Part shown: one piece after another, positions 15,972-25,598 of the stretch
Position numbering within the stretch: position 1 is the first letter of the stretch
Layout of the letters: each line of letters begins with the position of its first letter
Assembly (NCBI GenBank): GCA_019747875.1
Contig: JAIEQI010000140.1
Span: 1 to 43,502 of the forward strand
DNA length: 43,502 bases
Direction of reading: 5' to 3'
Origin: Candidatus Obscuribacterales bacterium
Lineage (GTDB): Bacteria; Cyanobacteriota; Vampirovibrionia; Obscuribacterales; Obscuribacteraceae
Notes under the pieces: generated by a model
What the model saw: the letters and a program-made list of their open reading frames with translations, nothing else
Told to the model about the DNA's origin: nothing
Databases searched by the model: none
Translations under genes and position numbers: made by a program

Positions 15972-16943
15972 TTAGCTGTTTTGCTTCTTCAGCTCTTCAG
16001 TCAGCTTTGGAACGACTTCGAACACGTCACCGACGATTCCGTAGGTTGCATGTTTGAAGATTGGAGCTTCGGCATCTTTATTGATTGCAACGATCACTTT
16101 TGATGACGACATGCCAGCAAGGTGCTGGATTGCGCCGGAAATGCCGCAGGCGATGTAGAGCTGTGGGCTGACGACTTTGCCGGTTTGACCGACTTGGTGC
16201 TGGTGATCGATCCAGCCAGCGTCAACAACGGCGCGAGAAGCGCCAAGCGCGGCACCGAGGGTTCCGCAGAGGTTCTCGAGAATGTTCCAGTTCTCAGGAC
16301 CTTTGATTCCACGTCCGCCGGCGACGATTACGCTGGCTTCGGACAACTCGATCTTCTGTCCTTCAGATGCGTGAACTGCGGTTACTTTGGCGCGAATCTT
16401 GTCGACTGTAACTGGCAGATCGACGATCTCTGCATGATGACCGTTCTCAGCTTCTTGAACTGCGAAGATATTTGGACGAGTTGTGATGAATGAAACATTC
16501 GATTTCAGTTCAAATATGCCGCGTGTCTTGCCCGAGTACATCGGGTGAACGACTTCAAGCTTGTCACCGGCTGGACGAATTTCCGACACGTCTGTGACGC
16601 ATGCTGCATCCAAACGAGCCGCAACTCTCGGGATCAAATCCTTCGCCATCGAGGTGTTAGCCGCAAATACGTATTGAGGATCGACTGTCTTAACAGCTGT
16701 GGTCAATGCCGCGGCATAACCCTCAGTTGAGTAGTTTGCAAACTGTGCGTTGTCTGCAACAAGGATCTTTGTCGGTTTGCATTTGTTTGCCACCGCCGAC
16801 AGTGCTTTGACGTTTTCGCCAATGATCAGAGCTGTTACTTCCTTTCCGTTTGCCTGGCGACGAGCTTCAGACAAAGCTTCTAAACTTGCTTTTCTGATTG
16901 CGCCGTTGCGCTGCTCCAAAAAAACTAAAATGCCGCTAGCCAT
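15972..16943 (-). CDS. etfA: Electron transfer flavoprotein subunit alpha
   Basis: FAD-binding subunit of the EtfAB heterodimer, which passes electrons from acyl-CoA or other dehydrogenases to a quinone or other acceptor. The N-terminal domain (MASGILVFLEQRNGAIRKASLEALSEAR) is the usual alpha/beta ETF domain; the C-terminal FAD domain carries GASRAVVDAGWIDHQHQVGQTG, VSPQLYIACGISGAIQHLAGM and VAINKDAEAPIFKHATYGIVGD, all diagnostic. Length 323 is normal. The ATG has AGGAG with a good spacer. It begins 33 bp after etfB ends, giving an etfB-etfA operon closed by a strong terminator. No dehydrogenase or ETF-quinone oxidoreductase is nearby to indicate the electron donor. Confidence 0.96.
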   Translation of the reverse strand: MASGILVFLEQRNGAIRKASLEALSEARRQANGKEVTALIIGENVKALSAVANKCKPTKILVADNAQFANYSTEGYAAALTTAVKTVDPQYVFAANTSMAKDLIPRVAARLDAACVTDVSEIRPAGDKLEVVHPMYSGKTRGIFELKSNVSFITTRPNIFAVQEAENGHHAEIVDLPVTVDKIRAKVTAVHASEGQKIELSEASVIVAGGRGIKGPENWNILENLCGTLGAALGASRAVVDAGWIDHQHQVGQTGKVVSPQLYIACGISGAIQHLAGMSSSKVIVAINKDAEAPIFKHATYGIVGDVFEVVPKLTEELKKQNS

Positions 16944-16976
16944 TTGATTTCTCCTAAAACAAAATGCGGTGCAAAA

Positions 16977-17759
16977 CTAGATGACTTGAGCTTCTTTCTT
17001 GAGAAGATCAACCAGCGTCTTAACCTGGGTGTCGACGTCGCCTTCAAGCAAGCGACCTGCCGGACGATCCGGTGGCAATGCCATCTCTTTCAATTTGAGC
17101 GGAGCTTTGTCTGTTCCGATTGCTCCGGCAAGACCGAGAGCCTCGGCATTCTTTACGGCAATTTCTTTTCGGCGTGCAGCCATGACACCCTTGATTCCGG
17201 GGTAGCGTGGCTCGTTCAAACCCTTTTGTGCACTGAGCACGACAGGCAGGTTGCCTTCGACTGTTTCGTGTGCGCCTTCGATTTCGCGCTCAGCCTTGAA
17301 GGTGTTGCCGGTGATTTCGAGCTTCATGATTACTGTGACTTGGGGCAAGTCTAAAAGTTCTGCCAACATTGCCGGTACCTGGCTGTTGTCGCCGCCGACA
17401 CCTTGTTGTCCGAGAAGGATCACGTCGAAACCGCCATCTTTGATTGCAGCGGCAAGTACTTTTGCAGTGCTTAATGGGTCGAGGTTTATGAATGATGGAT
17501 CAGAAAGATGGGTCGCGTTGTCAATGCCTCTTGCAAGAGCATCACGCAAAACATCGGTACATTCTGGTCCGCCCATCGAGAAGACCATGGTTTCTCCACC
17601 GTTCTTTTCCTTCAGGCGAAGAGCTTCTTCGATAGCAAACTCATCGTAAGGACTGGTGAGAAAACGGACGCCGGTGAAGTCGATATTCGACTTGTCGCCT
17701 GCCAGATTGATCTTTGTCTCAGTATCCGGAACGGCCTTTATACACACTGCAATTTTCAA
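16977..17759 (-). CDS. etfB: Electron transfer flavoprotein subunit beta
   Basis: AMP-binding partner of EtfA. Diagnostic sequence: MKIAVCIKAVPDTETKINL at the N-terminus, LTSPYDEFAIEEALRLKE, DVILLGQQGVGGDNSQVPAMLAELL, and the later LNEPRYPGIKGVMAARRKEI. Length 260 is typical. The start codon is TTG, well supported by GAGGAGGAAGG about 6 nt upstream and by the conserved KIAVCIK start. The C-terminal end reads VDLLKKEAQVI. First gene of the etfBA operon, divergent from the emfourin-like gene at 18019. Confidence 0.96.
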   Translation of the reverse strand: MKIAVCIKAVPDTETKINLAGDKSNIDFTGVRFLTSPYDEFAIEEALRLKEKNGGETMVFSMGGPECTDVLRDALARGIDNATHLSDPSFINLDPLSTAKVLAAAIKDGGFDVILLGQQGVGGDNSQVPAMLAELLDLPQVTVIMKLEITGNTFKAEREIEGAHETVEGNLPVVLSAQKGLNEPRYPGIKGVMAARRKEIAVKNAEALGLAGAIGTDKAPLKLKEMALPPDRPAGRLLEGDVDTQVKTLVDLLKKEAQVI

Positions 17760-18018
17760 GGGACCTTCCTCCTCAAGCCGTTATGTGCTTAATAACCGCT
17801 ACACACTGTACGGTACTTCTGGCGGGGAGGTGCTTTTTTTACCAGATTCCTTAAGGAGAGAAAGATACAGCTCATAAAGGAACTCAGCCTACCCTCCACG
17901 AACCCTCAGCCGGATTAAAGTATGAGATCAATTTTCGTTTTTTCGTTCCTTATCGCTGAAATCTGAGAGAATACAATGCGGTTTATTTGCGGCAAGCCCC
18001 AATCAAAGCTGAGGTGTT

Positions 18019-18321
18019 ATGAAGGTTTATTTCAGGAAATCAGGCGGCTTTGCGGCGATGTATGTCGGTTTTCAGTTAGACACCGAACAGCAACCCGGAC
18101 CAGAAGCAGAAGAGTTGAAATCCCTGGTAAAGGCCAGCGGCATCATGGGAATGAGCGATAAGCGCGTGGACAAAGCTCGCGATGTTTATCTCTACACCTG
18201 GCAAATTACAGATAATGGCAAAGAGCATTCAGTCACGCTCGATCAGCTGAGCGTTCCCGAGGAAACAAAACCATTGCTGGATTTCTGCATGGCTCGCTCG
18301 AAAAACATGCTTCCAGATTGA
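18019..18321 (+). CDS. Emfourin-like protein (putative M4 metalloprotease inhibitor)
   Basis: A 100-residue protein starting MKVYFRKSGGFAAMYVGFQLDT, with later VYLYTWQITDNGKEHSVTLDQLSVPEETKPLLDF. The RSGGFAG-like opening, the central polar helix (EAEELKSLVKAS) and the VP..KPLLDF ending match the emfourin family, whose founding member inhibits protealysin-type M4 peptidases. I rank this as probable rather than certain. GAGG precedes the ATG. No signal peptide, so it acts in the cytoplasm. No M4 peptidase gene is in the window, and the neighbouring adhesin-like gene starts 204 bp downstream. Confidence 0.6.
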   Translation: MKVYFRKSGGFAAMYVGFQLDTEQQPGPEAEELKSLVKASGIMGMSDKRVDKARDVYLYTWQITDNGKEHSVTLDQLSVPEETKPLLDFCMARSKNMLPD

Positions 18322-18525
18322 TGTGTTCCAAAATAGTTATGCTCTAGCTTTGTCACATTTTTAGTGCTTCTTGGTTGCGCGTGGATTTACGTACCTCGAT
18401 GGAGGGACGCCGAATTCCCTTTTCCCCTATGCGGAGCGGTTCCGAGGGAGGAAATTCCCATTGACTACAAAAACCGGTTTTGCAATCCTTTTGTCGATGA
18501 CGATATACATGGACAGGATTGGACT

Positions 18526-21500
18526 ATGACAAAGAGGCATTGGATAGGGGTTGCTGGAGCCATACTTCTGTCCTGTCAAATTTCGCTCGCACAGGAATCC
18601 GGAAAAATTGACCTTGATCTGACGAGTTCGGCTCGTACCCTAACACCTGGAAGTATGGCAGATTCTGCACCTATTACAATTATGGAAGGAGCTAATTCCA
18701 TAACGGTGTTGGCTGATACCTTGCTTACCCCAGCTGAGAGACTCGCTGTTTATCAAGTCTTTTCAACAAACACGCAAACTATTCAACTTGCTGAAAATGG
18801 TACTGCAGTTGGTGGCAGCTTTGTCATAGGTCCTAGGTTCAGCAATTTTGTAGGCAGTCTAACAATTCCTAATGGAGTCACAGCTATTAAGGATTTTGGA
18901 CATAATAGTGTTTTGGACTTAATGGGAAATTTCAACAATGCGGGCACATTCTATGCGGTGAGTAGCCTACCCGGTGTTCAGTCTGCAACCATCTCCGCTA
19001 GTAACATCACGAATTTGACGACTGGATTAATCTCCTCAGTTCTACCTGTGGACTCGTTCTTCTCTTCCTTCCAATCTAATCTCTCCTTAAGTTTGGTTGC
19101 TGCGAACAATTTAGTTAACATGGGTGTGATTCAGAGTTCAGGCAATTTAGATATCTCGGCCGGCGGTAATATCATGAACACCGCTCAGTCTGCCGGATTG
19201 ATAAGTTCGCTAATGAATCAACAAGGAAGTCCAATAATGTCTGCTATGAACAGTTTGAGTTTGTACAGCGCGACTGGCCTTATTCGAAACGAAGGAATTA
19301 TTTCGTCACTTCAGGGCTCGGTTAATGCAGCAACTGGACCAAGCATACTTGAGTCTCTTTCGCCCAGTTTGCATAATTTGCTTGACATAGATAATCGAAA
19401 TGGACTGATTACGGCCGTTTTAGGAGACATCATTTTCTCAAATTCAACTGGTGACATTTCGTTGTTTGCAGGGGAACTTAAATCCAATAATACTAACTTT
19501 CATGCGCTGAAAGAAGTCAGAAGTTCAATGTCAGTCTTTAACGGTAGTGTAATAAATATTGATGCGGGAGCAGCGTTCATAGACAGCTTCGGACCGTCCT
19601 TGGTATTCGGAGATGTTTGTTTAAGCGGTGATCCGACTTTTTATAACACCACTGGAAATCTAGTATTGAGCGGTACAATGACAGCGAGCGATCCTATTTA
19701 TTTGTACTCTGTTGGGCAGATTTTGCTCAATAATTCAACTATCGAAGCTCCACTTGTGGTGATGGTCAGTGGCCAGCTGTTTTATCCACCGACACCTGAC
19801 GGAATGGGAGACCCCGCCCCATTTGGAGCTAGTGCTTTCAGGACAGAGCAAATCGTTGTTCCTGCTAATCTTCCAAGTGGTTTGCCAGGCGATATAACTG
19901 TCAGCAATAGCGAGATAAAGGCGAACGTGATCGAAGTCAGGGGATCCAATGCGCATATCGATTTTTCTAACTCGAAGCTTACCGCGCCTACGATTACGAT
20001 TGTTGGCGAAAACAAGATCACCCTGCCAACTGTCACAACTACAAACCTGGGGCTACTTGCACCTGAGGTTGTTTTGACTGGCGATGTTACCGCTATCAAT
20101 CTACAGATTTACTCCGGACCCTCATCAATCTATCTTGATAATCGGGGCACCATTTCTGGTTCTCTTAGCTTCGCTGGTCCAACAAGTATTCTTGGGATCG
20201 GAGGCGGTGGCACTTTTGGTGATGCTTCTATCCACGCTGACACTGTAAATTTCGGTGACCTCAATATCACCGATGGATCCAACTTCTTTGTTAACAGCAG
20301 AACAGTCAATTTCGGTGGCACTATGAACGTACAAGCCGCTGTGACGTTTGGCTTGCTTACAGATGAATTGAAGATTGGAAGCCTTGGGCAACTGACTGTT
20401 TCATCAAGCCTCGTTGCAAATAAATCAATTGAAGTGCTAGGCAGTTTGCATTTCAAAAACAGCGCATCATCGAGTGCACTTTCCGTAGTTAACGGAGAGC
20501 TGATAAACAAGGGCACCATAAGTACTAATGGCATGTCGAGTATTCTTGCGACTACCGTTTCCAACAGCGGAACATTGTTGAATGACGGGAACAGCAGCTT
20601 CTTAGTGCAAGCAAGCAAGAATTTCACTAACACTGGTTCATTACTTGGTAAATCACCAACGGGAAACGTTGCTGTGATTTCAAATGAGGTTCTACTGGAC
20701 GGAGGAACCAAGCTTTCATTTGCACACTTGCAGTCCCAAACAGCTGTCTCATTGGTTGGAAACCAAAGTTGGGACAATGCTGATATTCAAGCCCCCAGTG
20801 TGATTAACCTTGCCGGGAGTACTCTTAGTCTGAAGTCCGGGACTATGTCATCGCTAAGGGTTGATGAATTCTCGAACTTTGGTAATTTGAGCGTTGATGG
20901 TGCCGGCAATGCGTCGTTGCAACTGCAACCAAGTTTTCTAACAGCAAACAGGGATCTCACTATTTCCGGTGATTTCACTAACGCAACAGGCCTCAATCTA
21001 AATGTTGTGAATTTTAGCTCTGCTACTTTTGGTACTTCCAATTACAATGTTAACTCATTCTTTGTGCAAGATTTGTTGGGCGGGAGTGCAATTCTTCCTG
21101 CTAATGTGAAAGCCAAAGACCAAATTTCCGTTGCGACTTCTAAGCTTGAACTCCCTAATAACGCATCGTACTCCGTTTCTTCCGGTTTTCTGTTTTTAGG
21201 ATTGGCGCCGGATATTGACGTCACCATTCCAAGCACTTCAGAACTAAATGCAAAGATGGGTATTGTCATTCGAGGGAAAGATATTTCTGTCGGAGGAACG
21301 TTAAGATCAGAGAAGGCTGTGCTGGTTGAGGGAAAAAATATTGTTGTGAATAGCGGCACTAGTGTTATGTCCAATGATATTCATCTCCTAGCCTCCAAAG
21401 GATTATTAATTAGTTCTGCTTCTGTAAGAACTGACATGAAAAACCCTCCGCTCTACGGGCAAACAGGTTCCCGCATTCAAAGCGGAGCAACGTTGAGCAT

Positions 21501-23004
21501 GGATAATACGCTTTTAGCTATCGGTAACAAGTTGGATATGACTGCGCCTGTTGTACAGCTGAACACCTTAGAGGTGCAGGGTCAAGGACAAATTGACATT
21601 CAGGGAATTGTTAATGGGACGGTCTTTGGTGCCGATGCTTTGGAATATTCATATAGCACTGGAACTGTAAATGGTCTCACTGATAGTCCGATCTCGGTAT
21701 TAGGAACCGCCCTGATTCAGAATTCTAGTTCAATTCAAGTCAAATCAAACAGCTCTCTTTTTGGTAATGCTCTGCTGTCTGACACCTTCAACCCGAACCA
21801 AAGTGAAGCTTCTGCAAAGAGTTCGCCAATGGTGACCGAGAGCATAAGCTTACCTTTTCGAAATCTGGCACCTAGCTTATCGCCAGACTCGACCATCTCT
21901 CCGCTGGATCAAGTTAGTGGTCTCTACACCGTTATGACTGGAGCTGAAGAGCTTCTTAGCTATGTGTATAACAGTGCAGAAGCTGCGGAATCAGTGGTTG
22001 CACCAGAAAGGTTTGTCAAAGCATATAAGGAAGCTATGGATGATAGAATCACCGAATTGCTTTTAGCTTGGGGTCCTCTTTATGACAAGTTACATGCGAA
22101 TGAGGATCTCGATTATAAGGAGAAGCAAGATTACACCAACATCAATTACGAATTGAAGGAATTGAGAGGACTCAAGAGTGATCCCGATCGTCTGATGGCT
22201 AGGATCAACGAGGAATACAAGCACCAGCTGCGATACGATCTATATTTAAAAAAAACTAGAGCCGCGGTAAGTCGTGAATCAAAGACTTCAGAAGCTCAGC
22301 TTTGGAAACTCAGCGAGAACGTAACGACGAGAATTTCTGACGCCTTTGAAAAGCTTCAAAACAAGATTGAAAACACAGACATAGTTAAGGGATTCAAACA
22401 AGCGAAGGATTCTCTGAAAAAACTCACGTCTCCTAATCCGAAAAATTTCGATCTGAGAATCAACTACGAAGATAATCCAACTGGATTCAAGGCCGTTTCC
22501 TTTGAACAAGAGGAAGCTCGTAGCAAGCAAACCCTTTCAAACTTCTTTCTTATAGAAGGGGGCGAGAAAGAATCTAAGTTTAGCTTTGAGGACTTTGAGT
22601 TTTTCGCTAAAGATAAGTGCCTCATAGGCGTCCTAATAGAGGATGATTCGGTTAATTTTCTAAATTTTTGCGATGATACGCTTAAAGAAAATGTTTATGC
22701 GTTAGTTAAGGGCCGCAAAATTGTAATTGGTCCTGGCCAACAAATTATGTTTTCGGCTAGCCACAAATTTGGAAAATCTAGTAAACCAAAAGAGCTGTTT
22801 GTGAGGCGATGGGATAATGTCTACAAAGGAGATTATTGTGTAGCTGTTTCTGACTTTGCTATGGCTCCTTTTCTTTCTTTATCTCCGATTAGAGCTTTAA
22901 GGACTTCTGGGGACGAAAAACATCGAAAGGTTTCGGCAAGGTTGTTGAAGTCTGCAGCAGCTGTGAGTATAGTAGGTGCTAAGCACGGAGCGTACTCAAA
23001 GTAA
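18526..23004 (+). CDS. Giant secreted adhesin-like protein (beta-helix repeats, helical segment, possible FecR-like C-terminus)
   Basis: About 1492 residues from the ATG at 18526, chosen because it gives a signal peptide (MTKRHWIGVAGAILLSCQISLAQ) with AGGA upstream; the frame is open to 18364 but the extra 54 residues are unlike a leader. Residues 30-1130 or so are Ser/Thr/Asn-rich repeats of short beta strands (NLVNMGVIQSSGNLDISAGG; INKGTISTNGMSS-like), as in filamentous-haemagglutinin-type beta-helices. A charged, mostly helical segment follows (about 1160-1305), then a small beta domain with ALVKGRKIVIGPGQQIMFSA that resembles FecR-type domains. No recognised two-partner-secretion domain or membrane anchor. 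Likely surface or secreted; partner unknown. No secretion partner gene adjoins it. Confidence 0.8.
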   Translation: MTKRHWIGVAGAILLSCQISLAQESGKIDLDLTSSARTLTPGSMADSAPITIMEGANSITVLADTLLTPAERLAVYQVFSTNTQTIQLAENGTAVGGSFVIGPRFSNFVGSLTIPNGVTAIKDFGHNSVLDLMGNFNNAGTFYAVSSLPGVQSATISASNITNLTTGLISSVLPVDSFFSSFQSNLSLSLVAANNLVNMGVIQSSGNLDISAGGNIMNTAQSAGLISSLMNQQGSPIMSAMNSLSLYSATGLIRNEGIISSLQGSVNAATGPSILESLSPSLHNLLDIDNRNGLITAVLGDIIFSNSTGDISLFAGELKSNNTNFHALKEVRSSMSVFNGSVINIDAGAAFIDSFGPSLVFGDVCLSGDPTFYNTTGNLVLSGTMTASDPIYLYSVGQILLNNSTIEAPLVVMVSGQLFYPPTPDGMGDPAPFGASAFRTEQIVVPANLPSGLPGDITVSNSEIKANVIEVRGSNAHIDFSNSKLTAPTITIVGENKITLPTVTTTNLGLLAPEVVLTGDVTAINLQIYSGPSSIYLDNRGTISGSLSFAGPTSILGIGGGGTFGDASIHADTVNFGDLNITDGSNFFVNSRTVNFGGTMNVQAAVTFGLLTDELKIGSLGQLTVSSSLVANKSIEVLGSLHFKNSASSSALSVVNGELINKGTISTNGMSSILATTVSNSGTLLNDGNSSFLVQASKNFTNTGSLLGKSPTGNVAVISNEVLLDGGTKLSFAHLQSQTAVSLVGNQSWDNADIQAPSVINLAGSTLSLKSGTMSSLRVDEFSNFGNLSVDGAGNASLQLQPSFLTANRDLTISGDFTNATGLNLNVVNFSSATFGTSNYNVNSFFVQDLLGGSAILPANVKAKDQISVATSKLELPNNASYSVSSGFLFLGLAPDIDVTIPSTSELNAKMGIVIRGKDISVGGTLRSEKAVLVEGKNIVVNSGTSVMSNDIHLLASKGLLISSASVRTDMKNPPLYGQTGSRIQSGATLSMDNTLLAIGNKLDMTAPVVQLNTLEVQGQGQIDIQGIVNGTVFGADALEYSYSTGTVNGLTDSPISVLGTALIQNSSSIQVKSNSSLFGNALLSDTFNPNQSEASAKSSPMVTESISLPFRNLAPSLSPDSTISPLDQVSGLYTVMTGAEELLSYVYNSAEAAESVVAPERFVKAYKEAMDDRITELLLAWGPLYDKLHANEDLDYKEKQDYTNINYELKELRGLKSDPDRLMARINEEYKHQLRYDLYLKKTRAAVSRESKTSEAQLWKLSENVTTRISDAFEKLQNKIENTDIVKGFKQAKDSLKKLTSPNPKNFDLRINYEDNPTGFKAVSFEQEEARSKQTLSNFFLIEGGEKESKFSFEDFEFFAKDKCLIGVLIEDDSVNFLNFCDDTLKENVYALVKGRKIVIGPGQQIMFSASHKFGKSSKPKELFVRRWDNVYKGDYCVAVSDFAMAPFLSLSPIRALRTSGDEKHRKVSARLLKSAAAVSIVGAKHGAYSK

Positions 23005-23063
23005 ACCGAAAGAACTTTCTGCTTATCGACTGCGAAATCTCGGTCCTCGAAATCAGCTCCCGA

Positions 23064-23798
23064 CTACTTTGATTTTGGTTCGTTGTCCTGGATGTCCTGG
23101 ACTTCTTTATAGAATGCGCGAATGCCTTCTGGTGAGAGGTAGCATTTTTCTTTTTCGCACCAGGTGATCTGGCTAATCAGTTCGTCGGGATCGTCGATGA
23201 CGGTTAGAAGTGCGAGTTCTTCCTCGTAGAGCAATCCGCGTTTAATGACTGTGTTTTTCAGCCAGTCAATCAGTGGATTCCAAAAGTCAGAGCCGACAAG
23301 GTAAAGTGGAAAACGTTTGATCTTGTTTGTCTGCATCAAGTTCAATGCTTCGAAAAGCTCATCTATGGTGCCGAATCCACCGGGCATGATGATGAATGCC
23401 ATCGCGTATTTTATGAACATGAGCTTGCGCAAAAAGAAATAGCGAAAGTCGACACTAAGGCTTTGGTATGGATTGCCGCCCGTTTCTTGAGGCAGTTTGA
23501 TGTTCAATCCAACCGATATACCGCCAGCTGCCTTTGCTCCCTTGTTACCTGCTTCCATGATGCCGGGACCGCCACCAGTAATGACGGCAAAACCGGCTTC
23601 AGCGAGTTTGTAGGAAAGCGACTCAGCAAGTTTGTACTCGGGATCGTCTGGCAGGCAGCGTTTCGATCCGAAGATACTTACAGCTGGTCCGATTTTCGAA
23701 AGTGAATCAAATCCCTCCACCAGCTCGGACATAATCCGGAAAATTCTCCAGGTGTCTTTTGCTGTGATTTCGTCGATGACAAATTGACTTTCGGGCAT
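23064..23798 (-). CDS. LOG-family Rossmann protein (TIGR00730; cytokinin riboside monophosphate phosphoribohydrolase-like)
   Basis: About 244 residues. The two signatures of the LOG family are present: GGGPGIMEAGNKGA and PGGFGTIDELFEAL, with SIFGSKRCLPDDPEY at the start of the Rossmann domain. Family members cleave nucleoside 5'-monophosphates at the N-glycosidic bond; many bacterial ones act on AMP-like substrates or in purine salvage rather than hormone synthesis. The ATG at 23798 is chosen over 23828 because GAGGA sits 7-8 nt upstream. It follows holA by 88 bp on the same strand and may belong to the preceding operon, but that gap is long enough for its own promoter. Confidence 0.88.
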   Translation of the reverse strand: MPESQFVIDEITAKDTWRIFRIMSELVEGFDSLSKIGPAVSIFGSKRCLPDDPEYKLAESLSYKLAEAGFAVITGGGPGIMEAGNKGAKAAGGISVGLNIKLPQETGGNPYQSLSVDFRYFFLRKLMFIKYAMAFIIMPGGFGTIDELFEALNLMQTNKIKRFPLYLVGSDFWNPLIDWLKNTVIKRGLLYEEELALLTVIDDPDELISQITWCEKEKCYLSPEGIRAFYKEVQDIQDNEPKSK

Positions 23799-23886
23799 GA
23801 TCTTTTCCTCGGACCTTGGGCAAAACAAATTCAGTTAGTAAGTAGGACGAAACAAAAGCCATTTCGGTCCCAATAAATTGAAAAAC

Positions 23887-24951
23887 TTAACTGGAGAAGA
23901 AAATCGAGAGAGCATGGACGTCAGGCAAAAGTCCGGTCTTTACCGATTTTTCCAGACGAGTCAGCTCCTGTTTCTTTTTGACCAGGTATTCCAATTCAAC
24001 CTTATGGACTCTTTCCAGATCCATCTTCAGTACCCACGGATTCATTTTGATTTCGGACTGTAGCCTCTTTGCCATGTCGGAAACCGGCAGCTCGCGCCTT
24101 TGTATGCCCCTGCCTGCGGGTAAGCTTGCCAGCACTCTTTCTGCTGCCGTTTTTATGCTGAGCCATTTTGTGATTGTTGTCTGCACCACTGCAAAAACAG
24201 GGATAGCAGACTGTTGCTTGGAAAGTAATTCCTGAATTCCTGAGAGAACCTGTTTGCGGTCTCCCGAGATCCAGTGATCGAGCAATGCGAAGACATTTGA
24301 AAAATGCGGACTCATTTGCGAGATGATTTCCAGCGTGATCGTTTTTTCCGGCAATATGTATGTCGCGGTCTTCTCGATTTCTTTGGCGATCATGCGCAAA
24401 TTTGCTTCGGTGCTTTCGGCGAGATAGTCGATCGCATCGTCTTCTATCACCACACCAAATTTGTGTGCCCGCTTGCGGGCCCAATTAAGCATTTCTGAAT
24501 TTGTGGAACCAGGCCAATATTTGATCTTCTCGAAGTTTTCAATTGCCTCGACGTGCTTTTCGAAAATCTTGGACACTTTTAGTGTTTTGTCAAAATTGAA
24601 TGGACAGCTAAAAATCAAATATGTATTTGGAGCCAAGTGCGCCAGCGCTTTGTCAAGGTCGTCCAGCAGCTTCTCGCTCTTGGACTTGCTGCCCTTGGAT
24701 GAGCTGCTATCATCATCCGATTTTCCACTTCGCTTTTTAGTGAACAAATCGCAGTTGTCAAAAACTATAACTTTGTTGCCTGGTCCAAACGGAACTGCAG
24801 CAGCTCCATCGATCACTTCTTTGAGATCGGGATGGCTTATGCGGGAGAAGTTAAAGCTCGCCCAGGCGGGGTCGAGCAACTTTTCTTTCAAGACCTCCAG
24901 CCGCTCAGAGATGAGCAGCTCTTCGTCTCCAGAAAGAATTATTGTGGGCAT
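23887..24951 (-). CDS. holA: DNA polymerase III subunit delta
   Basis: Clamp-loader delta subunit that opens the beta sliding clamp. The 354-residue chain has the family's N-terminal ATPase-like fold (MPTIILSGDEELLISERLEVLKE; VPFGPGNKVIVFDNCDLF), NFEKIKYWPGS and the C-terminal helical collar (EIEKTATYI; FALLDHWISGDRKQVLSGIQELL; WLSIKTAAERV). It has no Walker motif, as expected for delta. Residues about 72-93 are a Ser/Lys/Asp-rich insertion unlike typical members. Its ATG overlaps the phoU stop codon (TGATG), with AAGGA upstream, so its translation is coupled to the phosphate regulators. Holding a replication gene in this operon is unusual. Confidence 0.9.
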   Translation of the reverse strand: MPTIILSGDEELLISERLEVLKEKLLDPAWASFNFSRISHPDLKEVIDGAAAVPFGPGNKVIVFDNCDLFTKKRSGKSDDDSSSSKGSKSKSEKLLDDLDKALAHLAPNTYLIFSCPFNFDKTLKVSKIFEKHVEAIENFEKIKYWPGSTNSEMLNWARKRAHKFGVVIEDDAIDYLAESTEANLRMIAKEIEKTATYILPEKTITLEIISQMSPHFSNVFALLDHWISGDRKQVLSGIQELLSKQQSAIPVFAVVQTTITKWLSIKTAAERVLASLPAGRGIQRRELPVSDMAKRLQSEIKMNPWVLKMDLERVHKVELEYLVKKKQELTRLEKSVKTGLLPDVHALSIFFSS

Positions 24952-25598
24952 CAGGCGTCCTTAACGATTCTATTACCGCTAACTATGAAGTATATGCGTT
25001 TTGCGATCGAAGTGCACGCATCTCCCATTCTTTCTAAGTATCTTGTGCAGAATAGTAGCTGTGTGCTGGTTTGTGCCGACTGTTGATTCTGCCTGCCCAA
25101 CTCTTGCAGAAGTTGTTTCGATAGGTAGTCGTGAAGGTAGTCGATTTTTGCATCACGCTGAATTATTTCTGGCAACCTGTCAATTGCATCAGTGACAAAG
25201 CAGAGCAGTAGATCTTCAACCATTCTAGTCACGATGCCGGACATTTCTGCAAGTTCTGATGGAATTAGAACTTCTTCGTCTGCAACCCAAGAGACGAACT
25301 TCGCTACCCGAAACGCGTGGTCAGCAAGTCGTTCGAACTTTGCCGCGATCAGCGTGCTGCCAACGAGCGCGCGAATATCTTGAGGGTTTAAATCGTTTCG
25401 CTCACTCAAAATTTCCAAACATTTTTCTTCGATCTTCAAACAGCTTTTGTTGATCTCTTCCTCATGTTTTTCGATTTGATCAAAACGCGCAGTTGGATTT
25501 TTTTGCAGAAGTTTGGTCAACTCTCCCGTCGTTGAGCTGACCAGGCGCCCCAGTGCGAGCACGTCTTCTTTTATCATTGTGATTGCTCTGGTTTTCAT
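24951..25598 (-). CDS. phoU: PhoU-family phosphate signalling protein
   Basis: PhoU links the PstSCAB transporter to the PhoR histidine kinase and dampens the phosphate-starvation response. The 215-residue chain is two three-helix bundles, each with the metal-binding E/DxxxD motif: FERLADHAFRVAK (E89, D93) and LERMGDACTSIAKR (E189, D193). Length is normal. Its start codon overlaps the response-regulator stop (ATGA) and GGAGGAG lies just upstream inside the regulator's reading frame. The pst transporter genes are not in the window. Cytoplasmic, acting at the membrane with PhoR-like kinase. Confidence 0.88.
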   Translation of the reverse strand: MKTRAITMIKEDVLALGRLVSSTTGELTKLLQKNPTARFDQIEKHEEEINKSCLKIEEKCLEILSERNDLNPQDIRALVGSTLIAAKFERLADHAFRVAKFVSWVADEEVLIPSELAEMSGIVTRMVEDLLLCFVTDAIDRLPEIIQRDAKIDYLHDYLSKQLLQELGRQNQQSAQTSTQLLFCTRYLERMGDACTSIAKRIYFIVSGNRIVKDA

